A DNA stretch of 64,000 bases, taken from assembly GCF_003481705.1 (NCBI RefSeq), contig NZ_QULN01000001.1:124001-188000 (forward strand), in the 5' to 3' direction. Shown one piece after another: positions 17,840-30,515 of this stretch (positions are counted from its first letter, which is position 1; every line of letters begins with the position of its first letter). The notes beneath the pieces are model-generated. The model ran no database searches. It was not told where the DNA came from and saw only the letters and a program-made list of their open reading frames with translations. The position numbers were made by a program, and so were the translations under genes. This stretch comes from Butyricicoccus sp. OM04-18BH (GTDB lineage: Bacteria; Bacillota; Clostridia; Oscillospirales; Butyricicoccaceae).

Positions 17840-18853
17840 TTATTCAACCGTCATGTACTGAATATTTTCCTTGACCGCGTCGATCATGCCGGACTTCGTG
17901 TAGGCGATCGCGCGGCGGACAGCGTTCATCACCGCGATCTCGTTGGACGAGCCGTGCGCCTTGATGACCGGCTTTGCGATGCCGAGGAAGGGCGCGCCGC
18001 CGACCTTGTCCTGATTGAACATCTCGCGGAAGTCATCCATGCCCTTTTTGCACAGCAGATAGCCGATCTTGGTGCCGGCCGAGGCGGTGAACACCTTCTT
18101 GATCTCGTGCGCCATGAATTTCGCCGTGCCCTCGACCGTCTTGAGCAGAACGTTGCCCATGAAGCCGTCGCAGACCGCGACATCGCACGCGCCGAGCGGT
18201 ACCTGACTGCCCTCAACGTTGCCGACGAAATTGAGCCTGCCTGCGTCGCCTGCGGCCTTGAGCAGCGCATACGCCTCCCTGCGGAGCGGATCGCCCTTGG
18301 TGTCCTCGGTGCCGTTGTTGACCAGACCGACGCGCGGCTTTGCGATGCCGTTGTTCTTCTCCGCGTACAGGGACGCGAGGAAGGCGAACTGGAGCAGCAT
18401 TTCCGCCGTGCACTCGGTGTTCGCGCCGGCGTCGCACAGCATGACCTCGCCGCCCTCGCAGGGCAGGACAGGCGCGAGCGCCGCGCGGCGAATACCCTTG
18501 ATGCGGCCGCCGTACAGCGTCGCGCCGGTGAGCAGTGCGCCGGTGTTGCCGGCAGAAACGAGCGCGTCGCCCTCGCCGGCTTTGAGCAGCTTGAACGCGA
18601 CCGCCATGGACGAATCCGGCTTGCGGCGCAGAACGGTCGCCGGGTCATCGTGCATATCAACGATATCCGAGGCCGGCATGATGGTCAGATGCTCGGTGTT
18701 CTCCAGCCCATGCGCGCGCAGCACGGCGGTGATCGCCTCGGGCTGGCCGACGAGCAGGATATCCTCGCCATATTCCTTCGCAGCGAGCGCCGCGCCCCGG
18801 ACGGTTACGTCGGGTGCATTGTCGCCGCCCATCGCGTCAACGATGATCTTCAT
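17840..18853 (-). CDS. plsX: Phosphate acyltransferase PlsX
   Basis: The 337-residue enzyme converts acyl-ACP to acyl-phosphate, the first step of the PlsX-PlsY phospholipid route. It begins MKIIVDAMGGDNAPDVTVRG and has the family segments SAGNTGALLTGA and VCDGFMGNVLLKT. I start at the ATG two bases after the trmFO stop; a TTG two codons earlier is less likely. trmFO lies upstream and rnc 29 nt downstream on the same strand. Confidence 0.96.
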   Translation of the reverse strand: MKIIVDAMGGDNAPDVTVRGAALAAKEYGEDILLVGQPEAITAVLRAHGLENTEHLTIMPASDIVDMHDDPATVLRRKPDSSMAVAFKLLKAGEGDALVSAGNTGALLTGATLYGGRIKGIRRAALAPVLPCEGGEVMLCDAGANTECTAEMLLQFAFLASLYAEKNNGIAKPRVGLVNNGTEDTKGDPLRREAYALLKAAGDAGRLNFVGNVEGSQVPLGACDVAVCDGFMGNVLLKTVEGTAKFMAHEIKKVFTASAGTKIGYLLCKKGMDDFREMFNQDKVGGAPFLGIAKPVIKAHGSSNEIAVMNAVRRAIAYTKSGMIDAVKENIQYMTVE

Positions 18854-18855
18854 TC

Positions 18856-22642
<3,787 letters not shown>

Positions 22643-22746
22643 AAAAACCTCCGGGTTTTCGGAAAACGGCTTTCCGTTTCCTGTTTGGTGCGCACGATGC
22701 GCTGACAGGCGCTGCGCCTGTCATATTATCTTTCTTTTCTTCTTAC

Positions 22747-23973
22747 TCATTCCTGCCCTGCGAGACGGACGTTCGCCGCGTCGCGCTCGAGCACGCCCTC
22801 CATCTCGAGGGTTGTGACCATGCACATCAGCCGCGGCGCGGGCAGACCGCAGCACTCGACCAGCTCCTCCAGACTGTGCATGCCCTCTCCGACCAGACGG
22901 ACGATCTTCTGCTCGTTCTCGTCCAGTCCCTCCGGCATGGTAAACGCCGGTTTTTCCGGCGCCGGAGCCGACGTTTCCGGCACGGGAGCCGGTTTTGCAG
23001 GCGTGCGCCGTTGGGACGCAGTGCGCTGCTTCGGCGCCGTCCGCGCGACGGGCGGGCGGGTATAGGCATGAAATGCGGCCGCGCCGCCGGGCAGCAGGCT
23101 CGCATACTCGCGCACGAGCGCCCTCGGGTCGTTCAGCAGGGCGGCCTCGCACCGCTCGATGAGGGCGTTGCACTCTCTGGACTGCGGCGCGCCCATTGCA
23201 CCGGGGACCGCATAAACGTCGCGGCTCTGGTCGAGCGCGTGACGTGCGGTGATGAGCGCGCCCGAGCGCGCGCTTCCGGCCTCGACGATGACCGTCGCGA
23301 CGCACAGACCGCTGATGATGCGGTTGCGGCTCTTGTAGTTGAGGCCGTCCGGCTCGGTCCCGGGCGGATATTCGCTGATGACCGCGCCGGAAAGCAGGAT
23401 ATCGCCCATGAGGGCGCGGTTCTGCGGCGGATAGCACACATCCGGTCCTCCGGCGAGCACCGCAACCGTCAGGCCGCCTGCGCGGAGCGCGCCGCGATGC
23501 GCCGCCGCGTCGTTGCCGAGCGCCATGCCGCTGACCGTGACAAAGCCGGCCTTCGCCAGCTCCGCGCCGATCGTCCCGGCGACCTGCACGCCGTAGCTCG
23601 TCGCCTGCCGCGTGCCGACGACCGCGATGCCCGGCATGGTGTCGAAATCCGGCCACCGGCCACGGATATACAGCACGACCGGCGGGTCCTCGATCTGCCG
23701 CAGGCGGTCCGGGTAGGCGGCGTCCGAAACGGGCAGGATGCGGATGTCCTCGCGTGCGCACTGCGTGATGACCTGTTCCGCCTCGTCCGTCGATTTGTCG
23801 CACAGCAGCTCGATATGCTGCCGCCGCAGACTGGGACAGCTCTGCGCGAGCATTGTGCTGTCCGCGGCGTAAACCGCCTCGGGCGAACCCATGCGGCGCA
23901 GCACCTCCGCGCGCAGATAGTTTCCCAGACCTCGCTTGAGGGATAACCAGACATAGCTCAGCAGTGACGACAT
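22747..23973 (-). CDS. dprA: DNA processing protein DprA (Smf)
   Basis: The 408-residue protein loads RecA on incoming single-stranded DNA during transformation. An N-terminal SAM-like helical part is followed by the Rossmann-like DprA domain (AVVGTRQATSYGVQVA, VSGMALGNDAAAHRGAL, SEYPPGTEPD, IVEAGSARSGALITA), a Pro/Ala linker (about 305-335) and a C-terminal winged helix (LDENEQKIVRLVGEGMHSLEEL). AAGGAGG precedes the ATG. The core GxDxxAH motif reads GNDAAAH instead of the common GIDxxAH. Confidence 0.95.
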   Translation of the reverse strand: MSSLLSYVWLSLKRGLGNYLRAEVLRRMGSPEAVYAADSTMLAQSCPSLRRQHIELLCDKSTDEAEQVITQCAREDIRILPVSDAAYPDRLRQIEDPPVVLYIRGRWPDFDTMPGIAVVGTRQATSYGVQVAGTIGAELAKAGFVTVSGMALGNDAAAHRGALRAGGLTVAVLAGGPDVCYPPQNRALMGDILLSGAVISEYPPGTEPDGLNYKSRNRIISGLCVATVIVEAGSARSGALITARHALDQSRDVYAVPGAMGAPQSRECNALIERCEAALLNDPRALVREYASLLPGGAAAFHAYTRPPVARTAPKQRTASQRRTPAKPAPVPETSAPAPEKPAFTMPEGLDENEQKIVRLVGEGMHSLEELVECCGLPAPRLMCMVTTLEMEGVLERDAANVRLAGQE

Positions 23974-23987
23974 GCCCTTCCGCCTCC

Positions 23988-24755
23988 TTATTTCGTCATT
24001 TCATAGATCACGATCGCCGCCGCGACGCCTGCGTTGAGCGACTCGGCGCGGCCGTGCATCGGGATGATCACGCGCCGGTCGGACAGGCGCAGCGCGCGCT
24101 CACTCACGCCCCTGCCCTCGCTGCCGATGATGACGGCGGCCCGGCCGAGCGAAACGCTCGAGAGCGGCACGCTGTCCTCGTGCAGCGCGGTCGCGTAGAC
24201 CGGCAGACCGGCCGTTTTCAGCAGGGCGAGCGCGTCCGCGAGCGGCAGCTGCACGCAGGGCAGGCGGAATACCGCCCCCATGGTCGAGCGGACGACCTTG
24301 GGCGAAAACGGGTCGGCGCAGCCTTCGCACAGCACTACGGCGCCGAGGGCGAACGCCTCTGCCGTCCGCAGGATCGTGCCAAGGTTGCCCGGGTCCTGCA
24401 AGCCGTCGAGCAGCAGTACCTGCTCCCTGTCATCGAGCGCCGCTGCGTCCCACTGCGGCTGCATGCAGGAAAAAATAACGTTCTGCGGACTTTCCACCTC
24501 GCTCGCGAGGCGGAACAGCGCGTCCTCCGCGCAGTACATCGCTGCGCCCTGCTTTTCCGCCTGCCGCAGCTCCCCGTTCTCGAAGCCGCGCCGCACGAGC
24601 ACGGTCTTGATCTCCGCGCCCGAGCGCAGCGCCTCGGTCAGCATTTTTTCGCCCTCGCACAGCATTTCGCCGGTCGAGCGACGGTATTTCCTCTCCCGTC
24701 CGAGCCGCGCCAGATGCTTGAGCGCAGCGTTCTGACGGCTCTGTATCTCTATCAC
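23988..24755 (-). CDS. SpoU-family RNA 2'-O-methyltransferase
   Basis: The 255-residue product has an N-terminal SpoU substrate-binding part (QSRQNAALKHLARLGRERKYR) and a knotted SPOUT methyltransferase domain with LDGLQDPGNLGTILRTAEAF, IIGSEGRGVSE and the C-terminal MHGRAESLNAGVAAAIVIYE. These motifs bind S-adenosylmethionine and the target 2'-hydroxyl. The exact rRNA or tRNA target is not given by sequence. It overlaps the potassium-channel regulator gene upstream by four bases and precedes dprA. Confidence 0.9.
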   Translation of the reverse strand: MIEIQSRQNAALKHLARLGRERKYRRSTGEMLCEGEKMLTEALRSGAEIKTVLVRRGFENGELRQAEKQGAAMYCAEDALFRLASEVESPQNVIFSCMQPQWDAAALDDREQVLLLDGLQDPGNLGTILRTAEAFALGAVVLCEGCADPFSPKVVRSTMGAVFRLPCVQLPLADALALLKTAGLPVYATALHEDSVPLSSVSLGRAAVIIGSEGRGVSERALRLSDRRVIIPMHGRAESLNAGVAAAIVIYEMTK

Positions 24756-25408
24756 TTCAGTTCCACCACTTTGTTCACATTTTTATTCGTACCGAGAATG
24801 AGCAGCAGGTCATTTTCCGCGATGCAGTCGTCCGGGCGCGGCGTGACGTCCACATGGCTGCCCTCGCCGTGGCGGATGCCGAGCACGTTTATGTCGTACT
24901 TCGTACGCACACCCAGCTGGCCGAGCGACTTTCCGACCCAGCTTTTCGGCGTTTTGATCTCCAGGATGGAGAACTCGTCCGACAGGCCGATGAAATCGAC
25001 CACGTTCGTGCGGCCAAGGTGCTGCGCGAGCCGCTGGCCCATCTCCTTCTCCGGCTGAATGACGCGGTCCGCGCCCACGCGCTCGAGCACCCGGGCATGC
25101 AGCGCGGAAAGCGCCTTGCAGACGACCTGCTTCGCGCCGAGCTCCTTGAGCATGACCGTGATGAGGATGCTCGCCTCGACGTCCGTACCGATGGCCACGA
25201 CGCAGCAGTCGAAGTTGCGCACGCCGAGCGAGGTCAGCACGCTCTCGTCCTGTGCATCGCCGCAGACAGCCCGCGTGACGCTGTCCGCGATGTGCTGCAC
25301 GTTTTCCTCGCTGTTGTCGAGGGCGAGAACCTCATGTCCGAGCGAGCCAAGCTCGCACGCGACCGCCCGGCCGAAGCGGCCGAGACCGATTACCAGAAAG
25401 GATTTCAT
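24752..25408 (-). CDS. Potassium uptake regulatory subunit (KtrA/TrkA family)
   Basis: The 218-residue cytoplasmic RCK protein starts MKSFLVIGLGRFGRAVACEL, a Rossmann motif binding NAD or ATP, with ALDNSEENVQ ending the second strand, and has a C-terminal TrkA-C domain (about 140-218). It gates the KtrB-type channel encoded upstream. I chose the ATG after AGGGAGA rather than a start seven codons earlier. The four-base overlap with the following methyltransferase gene suggests co-transcription. Confidence 0.93.
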   Translation of the reverse strand: MKSFLVIGLGRFGRAVACELGSLGHEVLALDNSEENVQHIADSVTRAVCGDAQDESVLTSLGVRNFDCCVVAIGTDVEASILITVMLKELGAKQVVCKALSALHARVLERVGADRVIQPEKEMGQRLAQHLGRTNVVDFIGLSDEFSILEIKTPKSWVGKSLGQLGVRTKYDINVLGIRHGEGSHVDVTPRPDDCIAENDLLLILGTNKNVNKVVELK

Positions 25409-25468
25409 TGCTTTCTCCCTTTTATCCACAGGCTGTGTATATTTTTCGTGGATTTTCTTTTTTTCTGT

Positions 25469-26836
25469 TCAGCCGATCATGACATTGCCCGAGGGGAATT
25501 TGAGCTTGGGAGGCTCACTGCGGCGCAGGAATACCGCGACGCCGAGCGTCAGTACGCCCACGCGGCCGAAATACATCAAAACGATCAGCATGATATGCGA
25601 CACCGCCGAAAGCGACGGCGTGAGCGACATGGTGAGGCCCACCGTGCCGAAGGCGGAGGCGGTCTCATACAGGCACAGGTTCATCGGCGCATTTTCGATA
25701 AACGCAATGACGCACGCACCGCCGAGACTGATCGTCACGCCGATGACCGTGAGCGCGACCGCATTCATGATGCTGCGCGGCTCGATGGTTCGTCCGAAGG
25801 CCGTGACCGACGTCCGTCCGCGCAGCGCGCTGACCGCGCTGAGTGCGAGCACCGCCACCGTCACGGTCTTGAGACCGCCCGCCGTCGAGCCGGGCGAGCC
25901 GCCGATCAGCATGAGCACGCACGCGACCGCCTGCGAGGGGCCGGTCAGCGCACTCTCGTCGATGGTGTTGAAGCCTGCCGTGCGCAGCGTCACGCTCTGA
26001 AACGCCGCCGCGAGCAGCTTGTGCGGCAGGGTCATGCCGCCGAGCGTCGCCGGATTGCTCCACTCAAACAGCAGCGTCAGCAAAAAGCCGCCGCCGAGCA
26101 GGACGCCCGACATGGCGAGTACGAGCTTGCTGTGCAGGCTGAGACTGCGGAAGCGCCTGTGATCCCACACATCGCTCCATACGAAAAAGCCGAGACCGCC
26201 GAGCACAATGAGCGCCATGATGGTCAGACTCACGAGCGGGTCCTCCGCATAGTGCACGAGCGAGCAGAACGGATCGTCCGGCGTGCCCATGAGGTCAAAG
26301 CCGCCGTTGCAGAACGCCGATACCGCATGGAAAACGCCCATGCCGACGCCGCGCAGCGGCCCGAACTGCTGCACGAAGCGGATGGACAGCAGCGCCGCGC
26401 CGACACCCTCGAACAGGAACGTGCCGACCAGCACGCGCCGCATCAGCCGCACGATGCCGCCACTCGAATCCAGACCGAAGCCGGCTCCGATGACCATGCG
26501 CTCGCGCAGCGTGATCGTGCGCCGCAGCAGCAGCGACGTCGCCGTCATGACCGACATAAAGCCGAGACCGCCGATCTGGATGAGCAGGAGAATGACGCAT
26601 TTGCCGAAAAGCGACCAGTGCACCGCCGTACCGACCGTGACCAGACCGGTGACGCAGGTCGCGCTCGTCGCGGTGAACAGCGCATCGATAAAGGGCGTTG
26701 CGCGGCCGCTCTTTGCGGCGCAGGGCAGCATGAGCAGCAGCGTTCCTGCCAGAATAATGAGCGCGAAACCAACAGCGATCACCATCGCCGCGTGCATCGC
26801 GCGGCTCTTCGGCGCTCGCCTTCCAACGCCTGTCAC
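25469..26836 (-). CDS. Potassium transporter membrane subunit (TrkH/KtrB family)
   Basis: The roughly 455-residue integral membrane protein has the repeated helix-loop-helix pattern of TrkH/KtrB, with filter-like segments TSATCVTGLVTVG, SAFCNGGFDL, GSPGSTAGGLKT and SAFGTVGLTMSL, each holding the conserved glycine. It passes K+ with Na+ or H+ and works with the RCK subunit just downstream. The start is uncertain: a GTG after AGGGGGG fits best; an ATG 14 codons earlier is possible. Confidence 0.93.
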   Translation of the reverse strand: MTGVGRRAPKSRAMHAAMVIAVGFALIILAGTLLLMLPCAAKSGRATPFIDALFTATSATCVTGLVTVGTAVHWSLFGKCVILLLIQIGGLGFMSVMTATSLLLRRTITLRERMVIGAGFGLDSSGGIVRLMRRVLVGTFLFEGVGAALLSIRFVQQFGPLRGVGMGVFHAVSAFCNGGFDLMGTPDDPFCSLVHYAEDPLVSLTIMALIVLGGLGFFVWSDVWDHRRFRSLSLHSKLVLAMSGVLLGGGFLLTLLFEWSNPATLGGMTLPHKLLAAAFQSVTLRTAGFNTIDESALTGPSQAVACVLMLIGGSPGSTAGGLKTVTVAVLALSAVSALRGRTSVTAFGRTIEPRSIMNAVALTVIGVTISLGGACVIAFIENAPMNLCLYETASAFGTVGLTMSLTPSLSAVSHIMLIVLMYFGRVGVLTLGVAVFLRRSEPPKLKFPSGNVMIG

Positions 26837-26899
26837 AACCGCATCCCCCCTTGCCTTTCCTATATATAATAGTCTCATTCAGCGCTTGTATCACATTTA

Positions 26900-26928
26900 A
26901 TAAAAGCAGATTGCGCGTCTCCTGTCAA
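26900..26928 (-). promoter_or_regulatory. Promoter of the potassium uptake operon
   Basis: On the minus strand a perfect TTGACA is followed after 17 nt by TTTTAT, about 65 nt before the chosen TrkH/KtrB start. Confidence 0.6.
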
Positions 26929-27074
26929 GGCAAATTTTCTGAATTTTCACGTTTTCCCCCGACCCGACCCCGAAAAAAGCAACATCCCGTCCGTTTTCCG
27001 CCTTCGTTTTTCATCCATAAAATCCATATATCTCAATAAAATGTCAAAAAAGGCACGCTTTCGCGTGCCTTTCC

Positions 27075-27355
27075 GCGCCCCTGGGGGGCGCAATCCCCTG
27101 CCGACTTTTGCCGAAGGCAAAACAGGCAGGGCAGGCGCTCCGCAGAGCGCCGCATAAAATTCCTCATAAAAGTCCAGCTCTGCCGGACTTTTATACCTCT
27201 GCCCGCGCCGCGGCGGCGCGGCCTCGTCCGCCGCACCCCAGGGCACCTTCTCTTGCCCTTTCAGGGCAATTCACCTTGTGCGGACGAGAGGGGGGTATCA
27301 CCCCCGGTTTCTCCGGAACCGGGGGTGTATCCAGGGGGGACAGCGTCCCCCCTGG
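27075..27355. repeat. Hairpin-chain intergenic element, copy 2 (loop-expanded)
   Basis: The chain has the order of copy 1, with arms changed in compensating fashion: GCGCCCC/GGGGCGC, TGCC/GGCA with TTTTGCC/GGCAAAA inside, GGCGCTC/GAGCGCC, ATAAAAGTCC/GGACTTTTAT, CACCCCCGG/CCGGGGGTG and CCAGGGGGG/CCCCCCTGG. The CTCGTCCGC/GCGGACGAG hairpin carries an additional stretch of about 45 nt in its loop (about 27234-27280), itself with a small GGGCA hairpin. A GGCACGC/GCGTGCC stem with flanking A and T runs precedes it at 27049-27074. It fills the gap between the potassium and ABC-importer operons. Confidence 0.85.
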
Positions 27356-27364
27356 AGAGAAATC

Positions 27365-28162
27365 TCAGTGCGCCAACAGCATCCTGTCATTATCCAGCTC
27401 CGCACCGCACGCCTCACGGTACAGCGCGAGCAGACCCGGCACATCCAGCCTGTCGCGCGTCTCGCCCGACAGGTCAAGCACGATCCTTCCGCGCTCGAGC
27501 ATGATGGTGCGCGTGCCGAGCGACAGCGCCGCGCCGATATTGTGCGTGACCATCATGGTCGTGATGTGATTTTCCGCCACGATGTCCTGCGTGATGTGCA
27601 GCACGCGCTCCGCGACCACCGGGTCGAGCGCCGCCGTGTGCTCGTCGAGCAGCAGCACGCGCGGCGTGTTGATCGTCGCCATCAGCAGCGTTACCGCCTG
27701 GCGCTGTCCGCCCGACAGCAGGCCGATCCGCGTTTTCATGCGGTCCTCCAGACCCATGTCGAGCCGCGCGAGCTGCTCGCGGAAAAACGCGCGCTTTTTG
27801 CGCGGCAGCGCCGGTGCGAAAAGGTGTCCGCCTGCTCTTGCATACGCGAGCGCCACGTTTTCCTCCAGCGTCAGGTCGGGCGCTGTGCCGCGCATCGGGT
27901 CCTGAAAGATACGCGCGATGCGCTTTGCGCGCTTGTGCTCGGGCAGGTAGGTGATGTCCTCGCCGTCGAGCGCAATGCGTCCCCTGTCCACGAAAAAGCT
28001 GCCGGAGACCGCGCCGAACAGCGTGGATTTGCCCGCGCCGTTCGAGCCGATGACCGTGACGAACTCGCCGTCCTGAAGCGTGAGATCGATACCGCACAGC
28101 GCGTGATGGGCGCTCGCTGTGCCTGCGCCGAAGGTCTTGTCGAGCTGTTTGAGCGTCAGCAT
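27365..28162 (-). CDS. ABC transporter ATP-binding protein (tryptophan-type importer)
   Basis: The 265-residue ATPase has Walker A GSNGAGKST near 40, a Q-loop (RIFQDP), signature LLSGGQRQAVTL, Walker B RVLLLDEHTAALDP and the switch H in VTHN. It energises uptake with the permease and lipoprotein encoded upstream. Its start overlaps the permease stop by seven bases. The T-box with a Trp specifier ahead of the operon argues that the cargo is tryptophan or a related compound. A GC-rich hairpin immediately follows the stop codon. Confidence 0.93.
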   Translation of the reverse strand: MLTLKQLDKTFGAGTASAHHALCGIDLTLQDGEFVTVIGSNGAGKSTLFGAVSGSFFVDRGRIALDGEDITYLPEHKRAKRIARIFQDPMRGTAPDLTLEENVALAYARAGGHLFAPALPRKKRAFFREQLARLDMGLEDRMKTRIGLLSGGQRQAVTLLMATINTPRVLLLDEHTAALDPVVAERVLHITQDIVAENHITTMMVTHNIGAALSLGTRTIMLERGRIVLDLSGETRDRLDVPGLLALYREACGAELDNDRMLLAH

Positions 28163-29025
28163 ACGCGGTTCTCCTTTCTCTCGCGGCCTGCACGGACCGC
28201 TGCGGCCGCTGCCGGTACGGCGAGCGTCGCCGCGACGATGAGCGCCGAGAGCAGCTTGAGCGAGTTCGCGCTCATCAGATTGTAACGCAGCGCGAGCGCG
28301 ATGATGATGCGGTAGACGACCGAGCCGAGCACCGCGCTGACGATGCCGATCACGATGCCGCGCCTGCCGCAGATGACCTCGCCGATGATGACGGACGCGA
28401 GACCGATGACGATCATGCCGCTGCCGGCGCCGACGTCACCAAAGCCCTGACACTGGGCGAGGATCGCGCCCGAGAGCGCGACCAGCGCATTCGCCAGCGC
28501 AAGCGCCGCCCAGCGGACTGCCGTCGTGTTGATGGAGGAGGCGCGCACCATGTCCTCGTTCGAGCCTGCCGCGCGGATGCACAGGCCGCCGACCGTCTGG
28601 AAGAACAGCGTGACCAGCACGACAACCACGACCGTGACCAGTCCGACAGCCGGCGCTTTGCCGCCGAGCACCTCGAAGAACTTGGGCGCGTCGAGCAGCG
28701 ACACGTTCGGGCCGCCGAGGACCGTGATGTTGACCGTGTACAGTCCGCTCATCGTCAGAATGCCTGCGAGAATGGGATGGATTTTGCAGTGCGTCTGCAA
28801 AAATCCGGTCACAACACCGGCCACCGCGCCGGCCAGCGCACCGGCCAGCAGCCCGGCGAACGGATGCGCCGCCGCGCACAGCACGGTCGAGATCGCCATG
28901 CCGAACGTAAACGAGCCGTCGACCGTGAGGTCGGGCAGGTTCAGGATGCGGAACGTGATGTACACGCCGACCGCGAGCAGTGCGTATTCAAGACCGAGCA
29001 GCGCCGAGTCCAGAAAGAAGTTCAT
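28156..29025 (-). CDS. ABC transporter permease (tryptophan-type importer)
   Basis: The 289-residue protein has about eight hydrophobic helices and the layout of BPD_transp_2/LivH-like permeases (LPDLTVDGSFTFGMA near the N-terminus; RAAGSNEDMVRASSIN as the coupling loop that touches the ATPase). It forms the membrane channel of the importer. It lies 29 nt after the binding-lipoprotein gene and overlaps the ATPase gene, so the three are one transcript. Confidence 0.92.
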   Translation of the reverse strand: MNFFLDSALLGLEYALLAVGVYITFRILNLPDLTVDGSFTFGMAISTVLCAAAHPFAGLLAGALAGAVAGVVTGFLQTHCKIHPILAGILTMSGLYTVNITVLGGPNVSLLDAPKFFEVLGGKAPAVGLVTVVVVVLVTLFFQTVGGLCIRAAGSNEDMVRASSINTTAVRWAALALANALVALSGAILAQCQGFGDVGAGSGMIVIGLASVIIGEVICGRRGIVIGIVSAVLGSVVYRIIIALALRYNLMSANSLKLLSALIVAATLAVPAAAAAVRAGRERKENRVC

Positions 29026-29054
29026 GGTTTATCTCTCCCCTTTTTTGCGGCGTC

Positions 29055-30059
29055 TCAGCCGCCGATCACCGTTACCGAGCCGTCCTCCGGCAGCGCGATG
29101 CTGAGTGCATCGGCTGCGGCCCTGCTGCAAACGTACTGGAAGTCGCTCATTGCCTCGGCCGGGACCTCGGAAACGTCCTTGCCGTTCAGAATATCATATG
29201 CCATCTCTGCGGAGCGCTCGCCGAGCTGGGTGTTGGAAACCGATACGCACGCGAGAGCGCCCGACTTGACCATGACCGGGTCAGAGCCGTAAATCGGGAT
29301 GCCTGCTGCGTTCGCCGCCTCAACGACCTGCGCCATCGCGGACTGCACGGTGGAGTCGATCGGGATGTAGATCGCGTCAACCTTGCCTGCGAGCGACTGC
29401 GCCGCCTGCTGCACCTCGTTCGAGGAGGCAACGGTGACTTCCTCATAGGTGTAATCCGTGGTATCGAGGTATGTCTTTGCCTTTTCGGCGGTCAGAACGG
29501 CGTTCTTCTCGCCCGAGCAGTACAGGATGCCGATGTTCTTGACGTCCGGGGTCAGCTTGCCCGCGAGCGTGAAGATCTCGTCGACCGGAACGATGTTCGA
29601 GGTGCCGGTCGCGTTCTTATCCGGCTTTGCCATGTCGACCATGATGCCTGCCGCCACCGGGTCGGTCACGGAGATGAAAACGACCGGCGCGGTCACGCCC
29701 GCATTGACGACCGCCTGCGTCGCCGGGGTAACGATCGGAACAACGAGGTCGTAATCCGCTGTCTTGAGCTCGGACGCGATCGAGTTGAGCGTGGACATAT
29801 CGCCCTGCGCGTTCTTCACGTCATAGGTCACGCCGTCGCCGTACAGCTCGGTCAGCTTGTTCTCGAAGCTGTCGATCATCTCGGTGAACGCATCGTTGTC
29901 GACCAGCTGAACGACCGCGACCTTTGCGGTGTCGCCTGCCGCGGCGCCGGTGTCCGCATTTGCGTCCGCGCCGGTATCCGCAGAGGCATTGCCGCCGCAG
30001 GCGGTCATGGTCAGAAGGCTTGCGCCTACGAGAAGTGCTGCTAAAAACTTGTTTTTCAT
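29055..30059 (-). CDS. trpX: ABC transporter substrate-binding lipoprotein, TrpX-like
   Basis: The 334-residue protein begins MKNKFLAALLVGASLLTMTACGG: a lipoprotein signal with lipobox LTMTAC. After a short Ala/Asp linker comes the ABC_sub_bind fold (VAVVQLVDNDAFTEMIDSFE, PIVTPATQAV, IGILYCSGEKNAV, YGSDPVMVKSGALACVS). The start chosen has GGAGAG upstream; a longer frame is the reading of the leader RNA. Members of this family next to Trp T-boxes are known as TrpX. The symbol rests on that regulatory context, so it is less certain than the family. Confidence 0.9.
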   Translation of the reverse strand: MKNKFLAALLVGASLLTMTACGGNASADTGADANADTGAAAGDTAKVAVVQLVDNDAFTEMIDSFENKLTELYGDGVTYDVKNAQGDMSTLNSIASELKTADYDLVVPIVTPATQAVVNAGVTAPVVFISVTDPVAAGIMVDMAKPDKNATGTSNIVPVDEIFTLAGKLTPDVKNIGILYCSGEKNAVLTAEKAKTYLDTTDYTYEEVTVASSNEVQQAAQSLAGKVDAIYIPIDSTVQSAMAQVVEAANAAGIPIYGSDPVMVKSGALACVSVSNTQLGERSAEMAYDILNGKDVSEVPAEAMSDFQYVCSRAAADALSIALPEDGSVTVIGG

Positions 30060-30095
30060 GGGGTATCTCTCCTTTGGCATGTCGTCGAGGACAAA

Positions 30096-30345
30096 CAAAA
30101 AACGCCCGTCCTCAGAATTTCTTCCAAGGACAGGCGATAAAATCATCCTGCGGTGCCACCTTGCTTCGCGCCGTGCGGCGCGCACTCATCGGAACGCTAA
30201 CACGCTCCTTCTCCGTAACGGGGAGTCCCGTTGCACTATACTGAGCCTTGCGGCCGTTCCCGTGCACCCTCTGCGGTCCATTTGTCCGATGCGCTGCTGC
30301 CGGGCTTCCACCGCCCCCGGCTCTCTGCAAACCCGCTTACCGGTT
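30096..30345 (-). promoter_or_regulatory. T-box leader with tryptophan (UGG) specifier
   Basis: The minus strand carries the T-box antiterminator word AAGGTGGCACCGC (at 30149-30162), followed by a terminator stem (30103-30136, CGCC[U/C]GUCCU type) and a run of U. Upstream is a stem I with the CAGAGAGC start and a loop reading ACAAATGGACCG, whose TGG at 30278-30280 sits where a specifier codon is expected and is followed by a purine. Uncharged tRNA-Trp binding would favour antitermination and expression of the importer genes. Confidence 0.88.
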
Positions 30346-30377
30346 TTACTTCCGCTTCTTCGGTTTGTGATGGGTCC

Positions 30378-30406
30378 ATTGTACCACGCACTTCAGCACG
30401 TTACAA
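30378..30406 (-). promoter_or_regulatory. Promoter of the T-box importer operon
   Basis: On the minus strand TTGTAA and TACAAT are separated by exactly 17 nt and lie just upstream of the T-box leader. Confidence 0.75.
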
Positions 30407-30515
30407 GACTTTATTTTTATGAATTTTTGCTATATCATAGAAGCAGTGTTTGTACAGTTTTTATAATATGCCGCGCAAGCATTTCATATCCGATCAAAAA
30501 AGAAGGAATTGACCC

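Noticed and set aside
17142..18853. Search for acpP between plsX and rnc
   Set aside because: Only 29 nt separate the two genes; no acyl-carrier gene or DSL motif is present there.
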